In this document: in pieces, positions 1 through 9,004 of the stretch
Layout of the letters: each line of letters begins with the position of its first letter
How positions within the stretch are numbered: position 1 is the stretch's first letter
Assembly (NCBI RefSeq): GCF_900113745.1
Contig: NZ_FOQL01000002.1
Coordinates: 310,001-374,000 of the forward strand
Length of the DNA stretch: 64,000 nt
DNA from: Pseudomonas guineae
GTDB lineage: Bacteria > Pseudomonadota > Gammaproteobacteria > Pseudomonadales > Pseudomonadaceae
Direction: 5' to 3'
Program-made: the position numbers and the translations under genes
The notes under the pieces: model-generated
What the model saw: only the letters and a program-made list of their open reading frames with translations
Databases searched by the model: none
Told to the model about the DNA's origin: nothing

Positions 1-3000
1 AGTCGACCGCTTGGCAAAACTGGGCAAAGTGGCTTTGCCACTGCCGAGGGATGTCATGTACCAGGGCTTCGGTCTGCTCAATTGCTTGCAAGTTACCGGC
101 CGCGAGCAGTTTGAGGATGTTGCGCAACGCCTCCTGCCATAGGGCAGTGGGCTTTCGCAGAGCAGCGCTCGGTTCGGTTTGCTCTGGGCCGAGAAACGCC
201 AGGTGAAGTTCAACAAGGCTCTGTTTGAGCACCTCAGTTAACTCATCCCGCCAGCCACGGCGCGCCAGAAATTCGCTTGCAGATGCTGAAGTGAGTCCCT
301 GAATTTTCTGCTCAGCCTCAGCTGCTTTTTCTGCTAGTTGCTGTGCCCCCATAGTCCCAGCGCTGCCTTTGAGCATGTGCAGCTGAGCCAATACAGCCTT
401 TACGTCGCCCTGGGTTGCATGCGAATTAAGTAACTGCAGCTGCTTGTGCATTTCCGGTTCGAAGTTGCTGAGCATGCGCCGCAGCAGTTTAAGATTGCCG
501 CCAAAGCGGCGCAGTACGGCCTCGCTGTTCTCGGTGACCGCACCTGAGGATTGATTAATCGTAGGATTTTCTGGCACAACTCTTCCCGACCAGTGCAGCA
601 GGGCGGCTACCAGTTTCTCTAGATCGATGGGTTTGCCGATGTGATCGCTCATGCCGGCTGAAAGACAGACTGCACGATCCGCAGGCGATGCATTGGCCGT
701 CATGGCGATGATGGGTAAGTCAACAAAACGGGGGTCTTGACGAATCAGCCGTGTGGCTTCAAGTCCGTCGATACCGGGCATTTGGATATCCATCAACACC
801 GCATCGAACAGTCCTGACGTACCTATAACGGTGTCTACACCCTCCTGGCCGCCTTCAGCCAGGCATACTTCTGCGCCTTCACCCATCAGCAGTTCCTGAG
901 CCACCTGGCGGTTCAACTGATTGTCCTCAACCACTAAAAGACGAAGGCCTTCTAGGCGTTTGGAAACGTGGTAATCAGGCGTAATACGGCTCTGCGGCAC
1001 CCCCCTGATAACGCGCGTGACGGTGGCGGCCAATTGTTTGGGAGTTATTGGCTTAGTTAAAAATGCGGCAAAGGGCGTATCCGCTTCCTGTTCGCTATTA
1101 GCCAAGGCTTCACGGCCATGCGCGGTCACCATCACCACAAGAGGCGGGCGCGTATCACCGGCTGAGTCACGCACAAGTCGGGCGGCGTTAAGGCCGTCAA
1201 TACCCGGCATTAGCAGGTCCATCAATATTAGATCGAAGGGTTGTCCTTGGGCATTTGCTTCCCTGACTTGGGTCAGGGCCTGGTTACCGTCATGAGCCGC
1301 TTCGACAGACCAGCCGAGATCCATGCTCATTTGCACGAGCAGCTCGCGCGCCACTGCATTGTCGTCAACCACTAGAACGTGCAGCTTTTTCTCGATGACA
1401 GCGCAAGCCGCTATTAATGGGGGGTGTTCGGTAATGGCAAACTCGAGATCGAACCAAAAGCGACTGCCTACACCCACCTGACTGTCCACTTGTAGTTCAC
1501 CGCCCATCAAGTTGATCAGCCGTGTGCTGATCGCCAACCCCAGGCCAGAGCCGCCGTACTGACGGCTGATGGATGCTTCTGCCTGGGAAAAACCTTCGAA
1601 AATACGCTCGAGCTGTTCATCATTGATGCCGATGCCCGTATCACTGACGGCAATGCGCACCTTAACCCGCGCGTCACTGCGTTCGAGCTGGCGCAGACTG
1701 ACAATGACGTTACCCTCAGCGGTGAATTTGAGGGCGTTACCCGCCAGGTTAATCAGGATCTGTTGCAGCCGTTGACTGTCACCAATTAAGACTTCCGGCA
1801 GCGCTGAATCGAGGTCAAACATCACCTCAACGTTTTTCTGCCCATGGTTACCGCCTAGCACCACCGCCAGATCACACATCAAGGGTTCCAGTTGAATCGG
1901 GTGCAGGTCAAGTTGCAGCTTGCCCGCTTCGATTTTGGAGTAGTCAAGAATGTCGTTGAGTAGGCCCAGCAAAGACTGGGATGCGCCATAGGCTTTCTGT
2001 ATGTAATCGAGCTGACGCTGACTGAGTTCGGTTCCCTGCACCAAATGCAACATGCCCAGCACCGCATTTAATGGCGTGCGAATCTCGTGGCTCATATTGG
2101 CAAGAAAGGCACTCTTGGCCGCGCTAGCGGTGTCAGCTTGTTCTTTGGCTAACCGTAGTGATGTTTCCAACTCGTGCTGGAGTGTGATGTCGCGATTGAC
2201 GCCGGTGACCTTGATTGGTTTACCGCTGTTATCCGTTTCTATTCGTGCTCCAGCTTGAATTGTGCGGGTGGTGCCATCAGGCCGAATAATACGAAAGATC
2301 GGATCGAAAATTCCGCTACCAGCTATAGCGGCTTCAAGTTTTGCAACCGCCATCGCCGCATCTTCGGGGTGTACCCGCGAAAGCCAGTGCTCATAGGTAA
2401 GACCTGTTTCGCGCAGCGAGAGTGGCTGCTGAAACAGCTCGTACATACGCTCATTCCACTTCACGCTGTTATCGGTCAGGGTCAATGACCAAATCCCTAA
2501 CTCTGCTGCGTCAGCCGCCATTAAGAGTTGGTCGCGGGCGGTCAGGAGTTCCTTGCGCAGCAGCATTTGTTGGCTGAGGTCGGTGATCACACAGACCAGC
2601 AGCTGCTTACCGGCATGCATTGAGCCGACAGAGAGTTGCACCGGGAACTCAGACCCATCCGCTCGCCGCCCAATCAGCTCTGCTGACACCTTGGTATGGT
2701 CACGCTCTCCAGCTGTGGCATGCGCAATCAGTTCGTGCAAGCGTTCCCGCGAAGCAGGGCTGAGCAGGTCGGGCAAGAAGTACTCATTTGAATTGGCATT
2801 CAGACCGAATGCCAATTCGGCTGCAGGATTGAGGGTATGAGTTCGCCCAGATGCATCCAAGGTCACTACAGGGTTGGGTGCAGTGTCCAAAACCGCTCGG
2901 GTAATCTCTAGGCTGGCCTCCAGTTCAGCTTCTGCCGCTTTACGCTGGGTCACATCAATGCCGATACCGAGGTAGCCAACCAACTCGCCGTCAATACCGT

Positions 3001-4813
3001 GCATGGTGGTTACCATCAAGGTCACGGTGAGGGGGGAGCCGTTCTTGCGCACATAACTCCATTCGCGAACTTCAGCGCCTTCTAGTTCAGCAACGTGGAC
3101 AAAGACCCGGAAGCCCTCAATGGCTTGGCCATAGTGCTGACTGAGCGCCGTGCTGCGCTGCTGTACTTCCTCGGGCAGATGAATAAGGGCGGGGGTTTGT
3201 AAGCCGATCATTTCTTCTGCGCTATAGCCCAGGAGACGTTCTGCGCCATGGTTGAACAGGGTGATCAGGCCTTGAGTGTCGGTGGCAATCATCGACACTT
3301 CGGAGGCCGAGTCCAGCACGGTATTGAGTAAGGTGTTGAGCTCATTGAGTTCGCGGGTTCGCGCCACTACCTGTTTTTCCAAGCTGGCGTTAAGCCCCTT
3401 GATTTCCGACTCCGCAGCTTTCTGTTGGGTGATGTCGCGGACTGTTTTGGAAATGCCAATGATCCGGTGCTGCTCATCGAAAATGGGTGCAATAGTCGCT
3501 GACACCTCGACCAGGCTGCCATTCTTGCGGCGGCGATAGGTTTCATAGTGCTCAATCGACTCGCCGGCATTAATGCGCTTTAGGATATTAATTTCTTCGC
3601 TTACAAGCTCCTCCGGTACGACAAGCTCAAGCAGACTTTTACCCACGGCTTCGTCACTGCTGAAACCGAAAATATGTTCAGCGCCCTTGTTCCAACTGGT
3701 GACAATGCCTTCGAGCGATTTACCGATGATGCCGTCGCGTGAGCTTTCGACGATGGCCGCTTGTTTAGCTTGTTCGGCAATAACCTGACGTCGGTGCTGA
3801 CGATTGGCGCCGAAAACAGCGTTTAATGCGGCCAACAACACGCTGAGCAGAACCCCGAAAGCAAGCACCCATTGCGGAGAAGTTTGGTATAGACCTTGGA
3901 TAAACGAGGGGTGGGCAATCAGGCTGACTTCCCAGCGACGCCCAAAAACCTCCCTAATTGACGTGCTATTGATGCGATCAGTCAATTGGTTTTCTTGCAG
4001 ATTGTTTTCGTAAAACAGCACGGGATTTTCAGGGTCGGTTACATCGCGCAAACGCAGGTCAACATTTTTAGTGCTGAGCGGTAAACCACTGAGAACTTGC
4101 TCAGTGATCAGCGCGGCATAACTCCAGCCGAAGCCTTGTTCCAGCCGTTTTTCTTCAGTTTCAGGGGTGGCATTGGTACGGTAAATCGGCAGAAGAATGA
4201 GGAAAGATTGCAACGGCTTGCCAGAAGCTTGCACCAGCGTGATAGGCCCCGACAGTTGAACGGTGCCGGTTCGTAACGCATTAAACGCAGCGTCACGACG
4301 GTTCTTTTCTGAGGCAATATCCAGGCCGATAGCTGAGAGGTTGCGCGCCTGAGGTTCAATGTATTGGATTACATAGCGCTCACCAGCATGGGGCGCTAGT
4401 TGACGAATATTGAAGTCGGCTTTGTCGTCGCTGCGTGCTTGCTGGATAAACGCGGGTTCATCATGCGGCAACACTCTGCGCACAAAGCCAAAGCCCAGTG
4501 CACCTGGGAACTCCTGATCTATGTCACGGGTCTGGCTGTAATTGGAAAAAAGCTGACGACTGATGTCATGTTCGCCAAGGGTCACAACCGCCCCTCGTGC
4601 TCCACGCAAGCCATATTGATAGAGTCGCATACGCCTAAACACAGCATCGGCTTTCTCTTCGGTTACTTGCTGTAAGGCCGCCTGAGCATGACGTTCATTG
4701 CTGTTTTGCAGCCAGTTTGCAGTCAGTATGCTCAGCGCCAGACCGACAGCGAGGGGCACAAGTACACTCAATAAGGCTGCATGGCGGGAGCTGATTTTCT
4801 TCAAGGAAAGCAT
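1..4813 (-). CDS. CHASE/multi-PAS hybrid sensor histidine kinase (3' end outside window)
   Basis: A very large membrane hybrid kinase; at least 1604 codons are visible and the C-terminus lies beyond base 1. In order I read a first membrane segment (about residues 12-33), a periplasmic CHASE-like domain with the typical FPGALGFGF stretch, a second membrane segment (about 311-331), four PAS/PAC units (about 345-880), HisKA with SHEIRTPLN (phospho-acceptor His909), an HATPase domain, two receiver domains (Asp1199 in LMDLLMPG, Asp1342 in LMDIQMPG) and an Hpt domain (His1479 in HMLKGS). All phosphorelay residues are present, so an internal His-Asp-His relay is expected. The ATG lies 7 bases after the stop of the REC-GGDEF-EAL gene, so the two probably form one operon. 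The input signal cannot be told from the sequence. The BarA/TorS-like layout is certain; the physiological role is not. Confidence 0.93.
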   Translation of the reverse strand, partial: MLSLKKISSRHAALLSVLVPLAVGLALSILTANWLQNSNERHAQAALQQVTEEKADAVFRRMRLYQYGLRGARGAVVTLGEHDISRQLFSNYSQTRDIDQEFPGALGFGFVRRVLPHDEPAFIQQARSDDKADFNIRQLAPHAGERYVIQYIEPQARNLSAIGLDIASEKNRRDAAFNALRTGTVQLSGPITLVQASGKPLQSFLILLPIYRTNATPETEEKRLEQGFGWSYAALITEQVLSGLPLSTKNVDLRLRDVTDPENPVLFYENNLQENQLTDRINSTSIREVFGRRWEVSLIAHPSFIQGLYQTSPQWVLAFGVLLSVLLAALNAVFGANRQHRRQVIAEQAKQAAIVESSRDGIIGKSLEGIVTSWNKGAEHIFGFSSDEAVGKSLLELVVPEELVSEEINILKRINAGESIEHYETYRRRKNGSLVEVSATIAPIFDEQHRIIGISKTVRDITQQKAAESEIKGLNASLEKQVVARTRELNELNTLLNTVLDSASEVSMIATDTQGLITLFNHGAERLLGYSAEEMIGLQTPALIHLPEEVQQRSTALSQHYGQAIEGFRVFVHVAELEGAEVREWSYVRKNGSPLTVTLMVTTMHGIDGELVGYLGIGIDVTQRKAAEAELEASLEITRAVLDTAPNPVVTLDASGRTHTLNPAAELAFGLNANSNEYFLPDLLSPASRERLHELIAHATAGERDHTKVSAELIGRRADGSEFPVQLSVGSMHAGKQLLVCVITDLSQQMLLRKELLTARDQLLMAADAAELGIWSLTLTDNSVKWNERMYELFQQPLSLRETGLTYEHWLSRVHPEDAAMAVAKLEAAIAGSGIFDPIFRIIRPDGTTRTIQAGARIETDNSGKPIKVTGVNRDITLQHELETSLRLAKEQADTASAAKSAFLANMSHEIRTPLNAVLGMLHLVQGTELSQRQLDYIQKAYGASQSLLGLLNDILDYSKIEAGKLQLDLHPIQLEPLMCDLAVVLGGNHGQKNVEVMFDLDSALPEVLIGDSQRLQQILINLAGNALKFTAEGNVIVSLRQLERSDARVKVRIAVSDTGIGINDEQLERIFEGFSQAEASISRQYGGSGLGLAISTRLINLMGGELQVDSQVGVGSRFWFDLEFAITEHPPLIAACAVIEKKLHVLVVDDNAVARELLVQMSMDLGWSVEAAHDGNQALTQVREANAQGQPFDLILMDLLMPGIDGLNAARLVRDSAGDTRPPLVVMVTAHGREALANSEQEADTPFAAFLTKPITPKQLAATVTRVIRGVPQSRITPDYHVSKRLEGLRLLVVEDNQLNRQVAQELLMGEGAEVCLAEGGQEGVDTVIGTSGLFDAVLMDIQMPGIDGLEATRLIRQDPRFVDLPIIAMTANASPADRAVCLSAGMSDHIGKPIDLEKLVAALLHWSGRVVPENPTINQSSGAVTENSEAVLRRFGGNLKLLRRMLSNFEPEMHKQLQLLNSHATQGDVKAVLAQLHMLKGSAGTMGAQQLAEKAAEAEQKIQGLTSASASEFLARRGWRDELTEVLKQSLVELHLAFLGPEQTEPSAALRKPTALWQEALRNILKLLAAGNLQAIEQTEALVHDIPRQWQSHFAQFCQAVD

Positions 4814-4820
4814 GCCTTTG

Positions 4821-6545
4821 TTATTGGGCGTTATGGTTCTCAGTCACGCTGGGCAATATTAACGCTGATGTTTGCAGGTATTCGCACAGCGCCTGAAATG
4901 GCATCGGTTTGCAGTAGAGGAAACCCTGCATGATGCAGCAGCCGAGGGCCAGGAGTTTGTCTGACTGCTCCTGCAGTTCGACCCCCTCAGCAATCAATGC
5001 TAGGCCTAGCGCTAGGCCCATATTTACAATGGCCTCGATAATTGCGGCGTCACTGCTATCGGCCAGCATGTCGCGGACAAAACTCTGGTCAATCTTCAGC
5101 ACATCAATAGGCAAGCTCTTCAAGTAGGTCAGGCTGGAGTAGCCGATACCGAAGTCATCGATAGCAATATGAACGCCCATAGCCTTGAGTTCGTTGAGTA
5201 CGTTACTGGCCGTCTTAATGTCGTGGGCCAGCACGCTCTCGGTAATTTCCAGCTCAAGCATTGAGGGGGGAAGGGCGCTTTGTTCCAAGGCATTTTTGAC
5301 CATGCTCAGAAAGGCCTCTTCGCGGAATTGGATCGCCGAGATATTCACGCTAACGGGCACGTTTAAGCCCAAATTCATCAGGCACTTAGCGTCTTTACAC
5401 GCCTGCATCAGGACGAAGCGGCCTATCGGTATGATCAGCCCGGTTTCCTCCGCAAGGGGGATGAACTCTGCTGGCGAGACCAGCGTGGCATCAGGTTTAC
5501 GCCAGCGAACCAACGCCTCCATGCCGCAGATACTCTGATTACGCGCATCGTATTTGGCTTGATAAAAGACTTCGAACACCCCTTGCTCCAAAGCCCTGCG
5601 CATATGGCCTTCGAGCAGGTGGCGTGCTCGCGATATGTTCTCAAGGCCCTGAGAGAAAAAGCGGTAACGGTTACGTCCGAGCTTTTTCGCTTGATACATG
5701 GCGGTATCAGCATGGCGGTAGAGCGAGGCAAAGTCTTGGCTGTCATCCGGGAATACACTGACGCCGCCACTGGCAGTGATGTCGTAGCGCTTGTCATCGA
5801 TGTACATCGGGCTGGCGATGACTTCCAGAACTCGCTCCACGAAGTCGCTGATGGCATCCAGGCGGGTCACCTCGGACAGCAGCATTACGAACTCGTCGCC
5901 GCCGCGCCGGCTTACCGTATCGACCCCGCGTGAAAACTGAGTTAGGCGGCGAGCAACCTCTGACAGCACCGCGTCACCGATCGCATGATCGACCGAGTCA
6001 TTAATGCTTTTGAAGTTGTCTAGGTCCAACATCAGTAAGACCACTTTGCTCTGGTCTCGCTGCGCTTTGTGTAAGGCTTGCTCGGTACGATCTTGCAATA
6101 GACTGCGGTTCGGTAGCCCGGTCAACTCATCGTAATAGGCCAGGCGCTTGGCCGCTTTGCGCAGATTTAAGTGGGCGCGAACGCGTACCTGAACAACCGG
6201 GATGTTCAGTGGCTTCTCAATGAAGTCGATGCCGCCGAGCTCCAGTGCCTTGATTTCATATTCTGTCTGAGTTTGTGCGGTGACAAACAGAATGGCGGCG
6301 TCACACAGTCTGGGGTCAGCCTTTATCGCCCGGCAAAGTTGGAAACCGTCCATACCGGGCATTTGGATGTCGAGCAAGATCAGATCGGGGCGGCAGCGTC
6401 TTGCAACCTCAAGGGCCATATGGCCATTGCTGGCGATATGGATATCTGCCATGCCCTGCACTGCCTGACTAAGCACCAGCAGATCGCTTGGCTGATCGTC
6501 GACAATCAAGACAGTGGGCAGGGCTGTGTGCGTTTCCTCAACCAT
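4821..6545 (-). CDS. REC-GGDEF-EAL response regulator (c-di-GMP turnover)
   Basis: A response regulator joining a receiver domain to a diguanylate cyclase and a c-di-GMP phosphodiesterase. Numbered from the upstream in-frame ATG at 6650, the phospho-acceptor is Asp94 in LLDIQMPGMDG, RRGGDEF is at about 248-254 with an RGVD inhibitory I-site just before it, and EAL is at 378-380 followed by DDFGIGYSS and the usual Lys, Glu and Gln positions. Both catalytic halves look intact, so it may make and break c-di-GMP. I prefer the ATG at 6545 because a GGAG lies 9 bases upstream and the receiver begins at once; a start at 6650 would add 35 residues. It directly precedes the CHASE hybrid kinase, whose Hpt domain is the natural phosphodonor (inference). 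Confidence 0.93.
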   Translation of the reverse strand: MVEETHTALPTVLIVDDQPSDLLVLSQAVQGMADIHIASNGHMALEVARRCRPDLILLDIQMPGMDGFQLCRAIKADPRLCDAAILFVTAQTQTEYEIKALELGGIDFIEKPLNIPVVQVRVRAHLNLRKAAKRLAYYDELTGLPNRSLLQDRTEQALHKAQRDQSKVVLLMLDLDNFKSINDSVDHAIGDAVLSEVARRLTQFSRGVDTVSRRGGDEFVMLLSEVTRLDAISDFVERVLEVIASPMYIDDKRYDITASGGVSVFPDDSQDFASLYRHADTAMYQAKKLGRNRYRFFSQGLENISRARHLLEGHMRRALEQGVFEVFYQAKYDARNQSICGMEALVRWRKPDATLVSPAEFIPLAEETGLIIPIGRFVLMQACKDAKCLMNLGLNVPVSVNISAIQFREEAFLSMVKNALEQSALPPSMLELEITESVLAHDIKTASNVLNELKAMGVHIAIDDFGIGYSSLTYLKSLPIDVLKIDQSFVRDMLADSSDAAIIEAIVNMGLALGLALIAEGVELQEQSDKLLALGCCIMQGFLYCKPMPFQALCEYLQTSALILPSVTENHNAQ

Positions 6546-6940
6546 ATTACAGAACTCCAGAGGATCCTTTTCTGCCAGAGAGGCTAGTCGATGAGTAAGG
6601 GCCAGATGATTCCGGCACGTCTCGATCCCATGCTCTAAGCGGTTGCGCATTTATACCACCGCACTTCTCGCGCCGCAGGTAGCACAGATAAAAAACCTAG
6701 CGCATTGGCTGTTACAGCGCGGGATGAAGGTCGGCCTTTAAGCATGGCTTATCAGCTACCGATGGTCAGTCTTGCGTGGGGATCAATGGCGGGTCAACGC
6801 TTGAACCGGTGATAGGTTTTAAGGCGCTCAGCGCCGCTCACCCATCTGGGCGATAGCCCTGCACTTGGCGGTTCCTTAGAGTTGATGCTGCGCCGGACGC
6901 AGTTTGCCGGCGTGCCAACAATAAAAATAAGGAGGCACCC
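6546..6940. other. Intergenic stretch between divergent regulator and lipase genes
   Basis: This gap must hold the promoters for the minus-strand signalling operon and the plus-strand lipase operon. I see a tight inverted repeat (GGCGCT/AGCGCC, 6823-6835) without a T-run, and no convincing sigma-54 site. The first 105 bases next to the regulator could still be coding if that gene starts at 6650. Confidence 0.4.
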
Positions 6941-7870
6941 ATGCGTCGTGTTATCACCACTGCTCTCGCTGCTGCTGCACTGGTCGGTGCAGTCGAAGCC
7001 CAGGCCGCTGGCTACACCCAGACCAAATACCCGATCGTACTGGTGCATGGGGTGACCGGTTTCGACACCATCGGCGGTCTGATTAACTATTTTCATACCA
7101 TTCCCTGGAACCTCGAACGCGATGGCGCCAAGGTTTATGTGGCCAGCGTTTCGGCGCTCAATGACAGTGAGCAGCGCGGCGCGGCGCTGGCTCAGCAGAT
7201 TGTGCCCTGGGCTGGTGCCAATGGCGGCAAGGTCAACCTGATTGGCCACAGCCAGGGTTCGCCAACTTCGCGCGTAGCTGCGTCACTGCGCCCAGATCTG
7301 GTGGCTTCGGTTACCTCGGTCAACGGCGTCAATAAAGGTTCTAAAGTAGCCGACGTATTACGCGGGATAATCCCAGCAAACAGCGCTATTGAAGGCGGCG
7401 CCAATGGGCTGGCCAATGCTATTGGCGGAGTGATCAACTTACTGTCGGGTAGTAATAACTCACAGGATGGCTTGGCCGCGCTGAAAACGCTGACCACCGC
7501 TGGTACTGCCGACCTGAACAGCCGTCATCCGTGGGGTGTGAACAACAGCAGCTACTGCGCCAAATCCACCGAAGTGCATAACGTGCGCGGCTACAACATT
7601 CGTTACTTTTCCTGGACCGGTAATACCGCCTACACCAACGTCTTCGATGCGGTCGATCCGTTCCTGGCAATCACAGGTTTGGCCTTTGGTAGCGAGAAAA
7701 ACGATGGCTTGGTCGGTGTTTGCTCCTCTTATCTCGGTCAGGTGATCGGTGATGGCTACAACATGAACCACGTGGATGCGATCAACCATCTTTTTGGTAT
7801 CCGTGGCTGGACCGAGCCGGTTTCGTTGTATCGCCAGCACGCCAATCGCCTGAAAAACAAAGGCGTCTGA
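6941..7870 (+). CDS. lipA: Secreted triacylglycerol lipase, family I.1
   Basis: Extracellular lipase that hydrolyses long-chain triglycerides. A Sec signal peptide ends at about residue 23 (AQAA then GYTQ). The mature protein opens with YPIVLVHGVTGF, which carries the oxyanion loop. The nucleophile Ser104 sits in GHSQGS, and the other triad members are Asp in NDGLVG and His in NHVDAINH. One Cys in SSYCAK and one in GVCSSY match the disulphide of P. aeruginosa LipA, and the end SLYRQHANRLKN is typical of the family. GHSQG replaces the commoner GHSHG. The start is well set by AAGGAGG before the ATG. The foldase gene follows after 48 bases. Such lipases reach the periplasm via Sec, fold with the foldase and leave through type II secretion (family knowledge). 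Confidence 0.96.
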   Translation: MRRVITTALAAAALVGAVEAQAAGYTQTKYPIVLVHGVTGFDTIGGLINYFHTIPWNLERDGAKVYVASVSALNDSEQRGAALAQQIVPWAGANGGKVNLIGHSQGSPTSRVAASLRPDLVASVTSVNGVNKGSKVADVLRGIIPANSAIEGGANGLANAIGGVINLLSGSNNSQDGLAALKTLTTAGTADLNSRHPWGVNNSSYCAKSTEVHNVRGYNIRYFSWTGNTAYTNVFDAVDPFLAITGLAFGSEKNDGLVGVCSSYLGQVIGDGYNMNHVDAINHLFGIRGWTEPVSLYRQHANRLKNKGV

Positions 7871-7918
7871 CCTTCCTGCCAGTGGGCTGCGTTCTGTAGC
7901 CCGCATTCTGGAGGCCCC

Positions 7919-8989
7919 ATGGCCCTATCGTTGCGCTCAACTATTCCCCTCTTGGTACTGGCCGGCAGCGTTGCCGGTCTTACGCTTTATTGGCAGTGGC
8001 CCGCTGCTGCGTTACCCGTAACATCTGCCGCGCCGATTGCTGTAACAGCTCCTGCCTCCGCTGCACCTAGCCCTTTGTTGCCCGCCATAAAGCTAAGCAT
8101 TGCACCCGTTCGCGTGCCTGCGAGCTTGCCGGGTTTACAGGGCACCGAAGTGGACGGCGAACTCAGAGCAGACAGCGCCGGTAATCTGCAGCTGAGCCTG
8201 GCGTTGCGTGATTATTTGGATTACTTCCTCAGCGCCGCTGATCAGGCCGGGTTGGAGGTTGTGGTGGAAACCATGCTGGCCGATGCGCGCGGACGCTTGC
8301 CAGAGCCGGCGTTGGGTCAGTTCATTGGCCTGCTGGGTGACTACATGGATTACAAGCGCGCCAGCCTGGCGCTGCTGCAGCAACCCCTGAGCACCGCTCA
8401 GCAAAGCTCACCCGATGGCCAGCTGATCACTCTCCAGCGAGCCTTCGAGCAGCTCGCGCAGTTGCGTCGGACGCACTTCTCCAGCGCGGCGGCCGAAGCC
8501 TTGTTTGGCGCTGAAGAAGCGTATGGCCGTTACACCCTCGAAAATCTGGCTCTGATGGCCCGTGATGACTTGAGCGAGCAAGGCAAGGCGTTGGCTCAAG
8601 AACGGTTACGCGCTCAGCTGCCCGAGGTGATGCGCGCCAGCGAGGCGCGCCAAACTCAGGCGCAAGCCCTGCAAATACAAAGTGAGAAGCTCTGGCATGA
8701 GGGCGCCACTGAAGAGCAGGTGCGTCAACTCCTTGCCTTGACCTATGATCCGCCCACGGTCGAGCGCTTGCTGAGCGAGCAGCGCAACGAGCGCGTCTGG
8801 CAACAACGTTATGCCACTTACCTACAGGAGCTTGCAGGCTTGCAGGGCGATGGCCTTAGTGCTGCGGATCAGCAGCGTGAGCAGCAACGTTTGCGTCAGC
8901 GTTTATTCAGCGCAGAAGATCAGCACAGGGTGGAAACCTATGACGCCATTGCCGCCAAACAGCAGGACAATTCGCTTTCTGGGTTGTAG
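7919..8989 (+). CDS. lifO: Lipase-specific foldase (lipase chaperone)
   Basis: Membrane-anchored periplasmic steric chaperone that folds the lipase encoded just upstream. It has one N-terminal membrane helix (about residues 9-27), an Ala/Pro-rich linker to about residue 60, then a helical domain. The signature of the family, RxxFDY(F/C)LSA, is present as RDYLDYFLSA (97-106), with Leu where Phe is usual. The 356-residue length is normal. A GGAGG lies just before the ATG. The lipase needs this protein to become active in all studied family I.1 and I.2 systems, so the two genes are a functional pair. The stop is only 15 bases from the next gene, a hybrid histidine kinase. Confidence 0.95.
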   Translation: MALSLRSTIPLLVLAGSVAGLTLYWQWPAAALPVTSAAPIAVTAPASAAPSPLLPAIKLSIAPVRVPASLPGLQGTEVDGELRADSAGNLQLSLALRDYLDYFLSAADQAGLEVVVETMLADARGRLPEPALGQFIGLLGDYMDYKRASLALLQQPLSTAQQSSPDGQLITLQRAFEQLAQLRRTHFSSAAAEALFGAEEAYGRYTLENLALMARDDLSEQGKALAQERLRAQLPEVMRASEARQTQAQALQIQSEKLWHEGATEEQVRQLLALTYDPPTVERLLSEQRNERVWQQRYATYLQELAGLQGDGLSAADQQREQQRLRQRLFSAEDQHRVETYDAIAAKQQDNSLSGL

Positions 8990-9004
8990 CGCCGGAATTC
9001 GACG

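Noticed and set aside
6695..6725. GG-N10-GC spacing upstream of the lipase, like a sigma-54 promoter
   Set aside because: Only the two dinucleotides fit; the -12 part reads CAGCGC rather than TTGC, and the distance to the ATG is over 200 bases.
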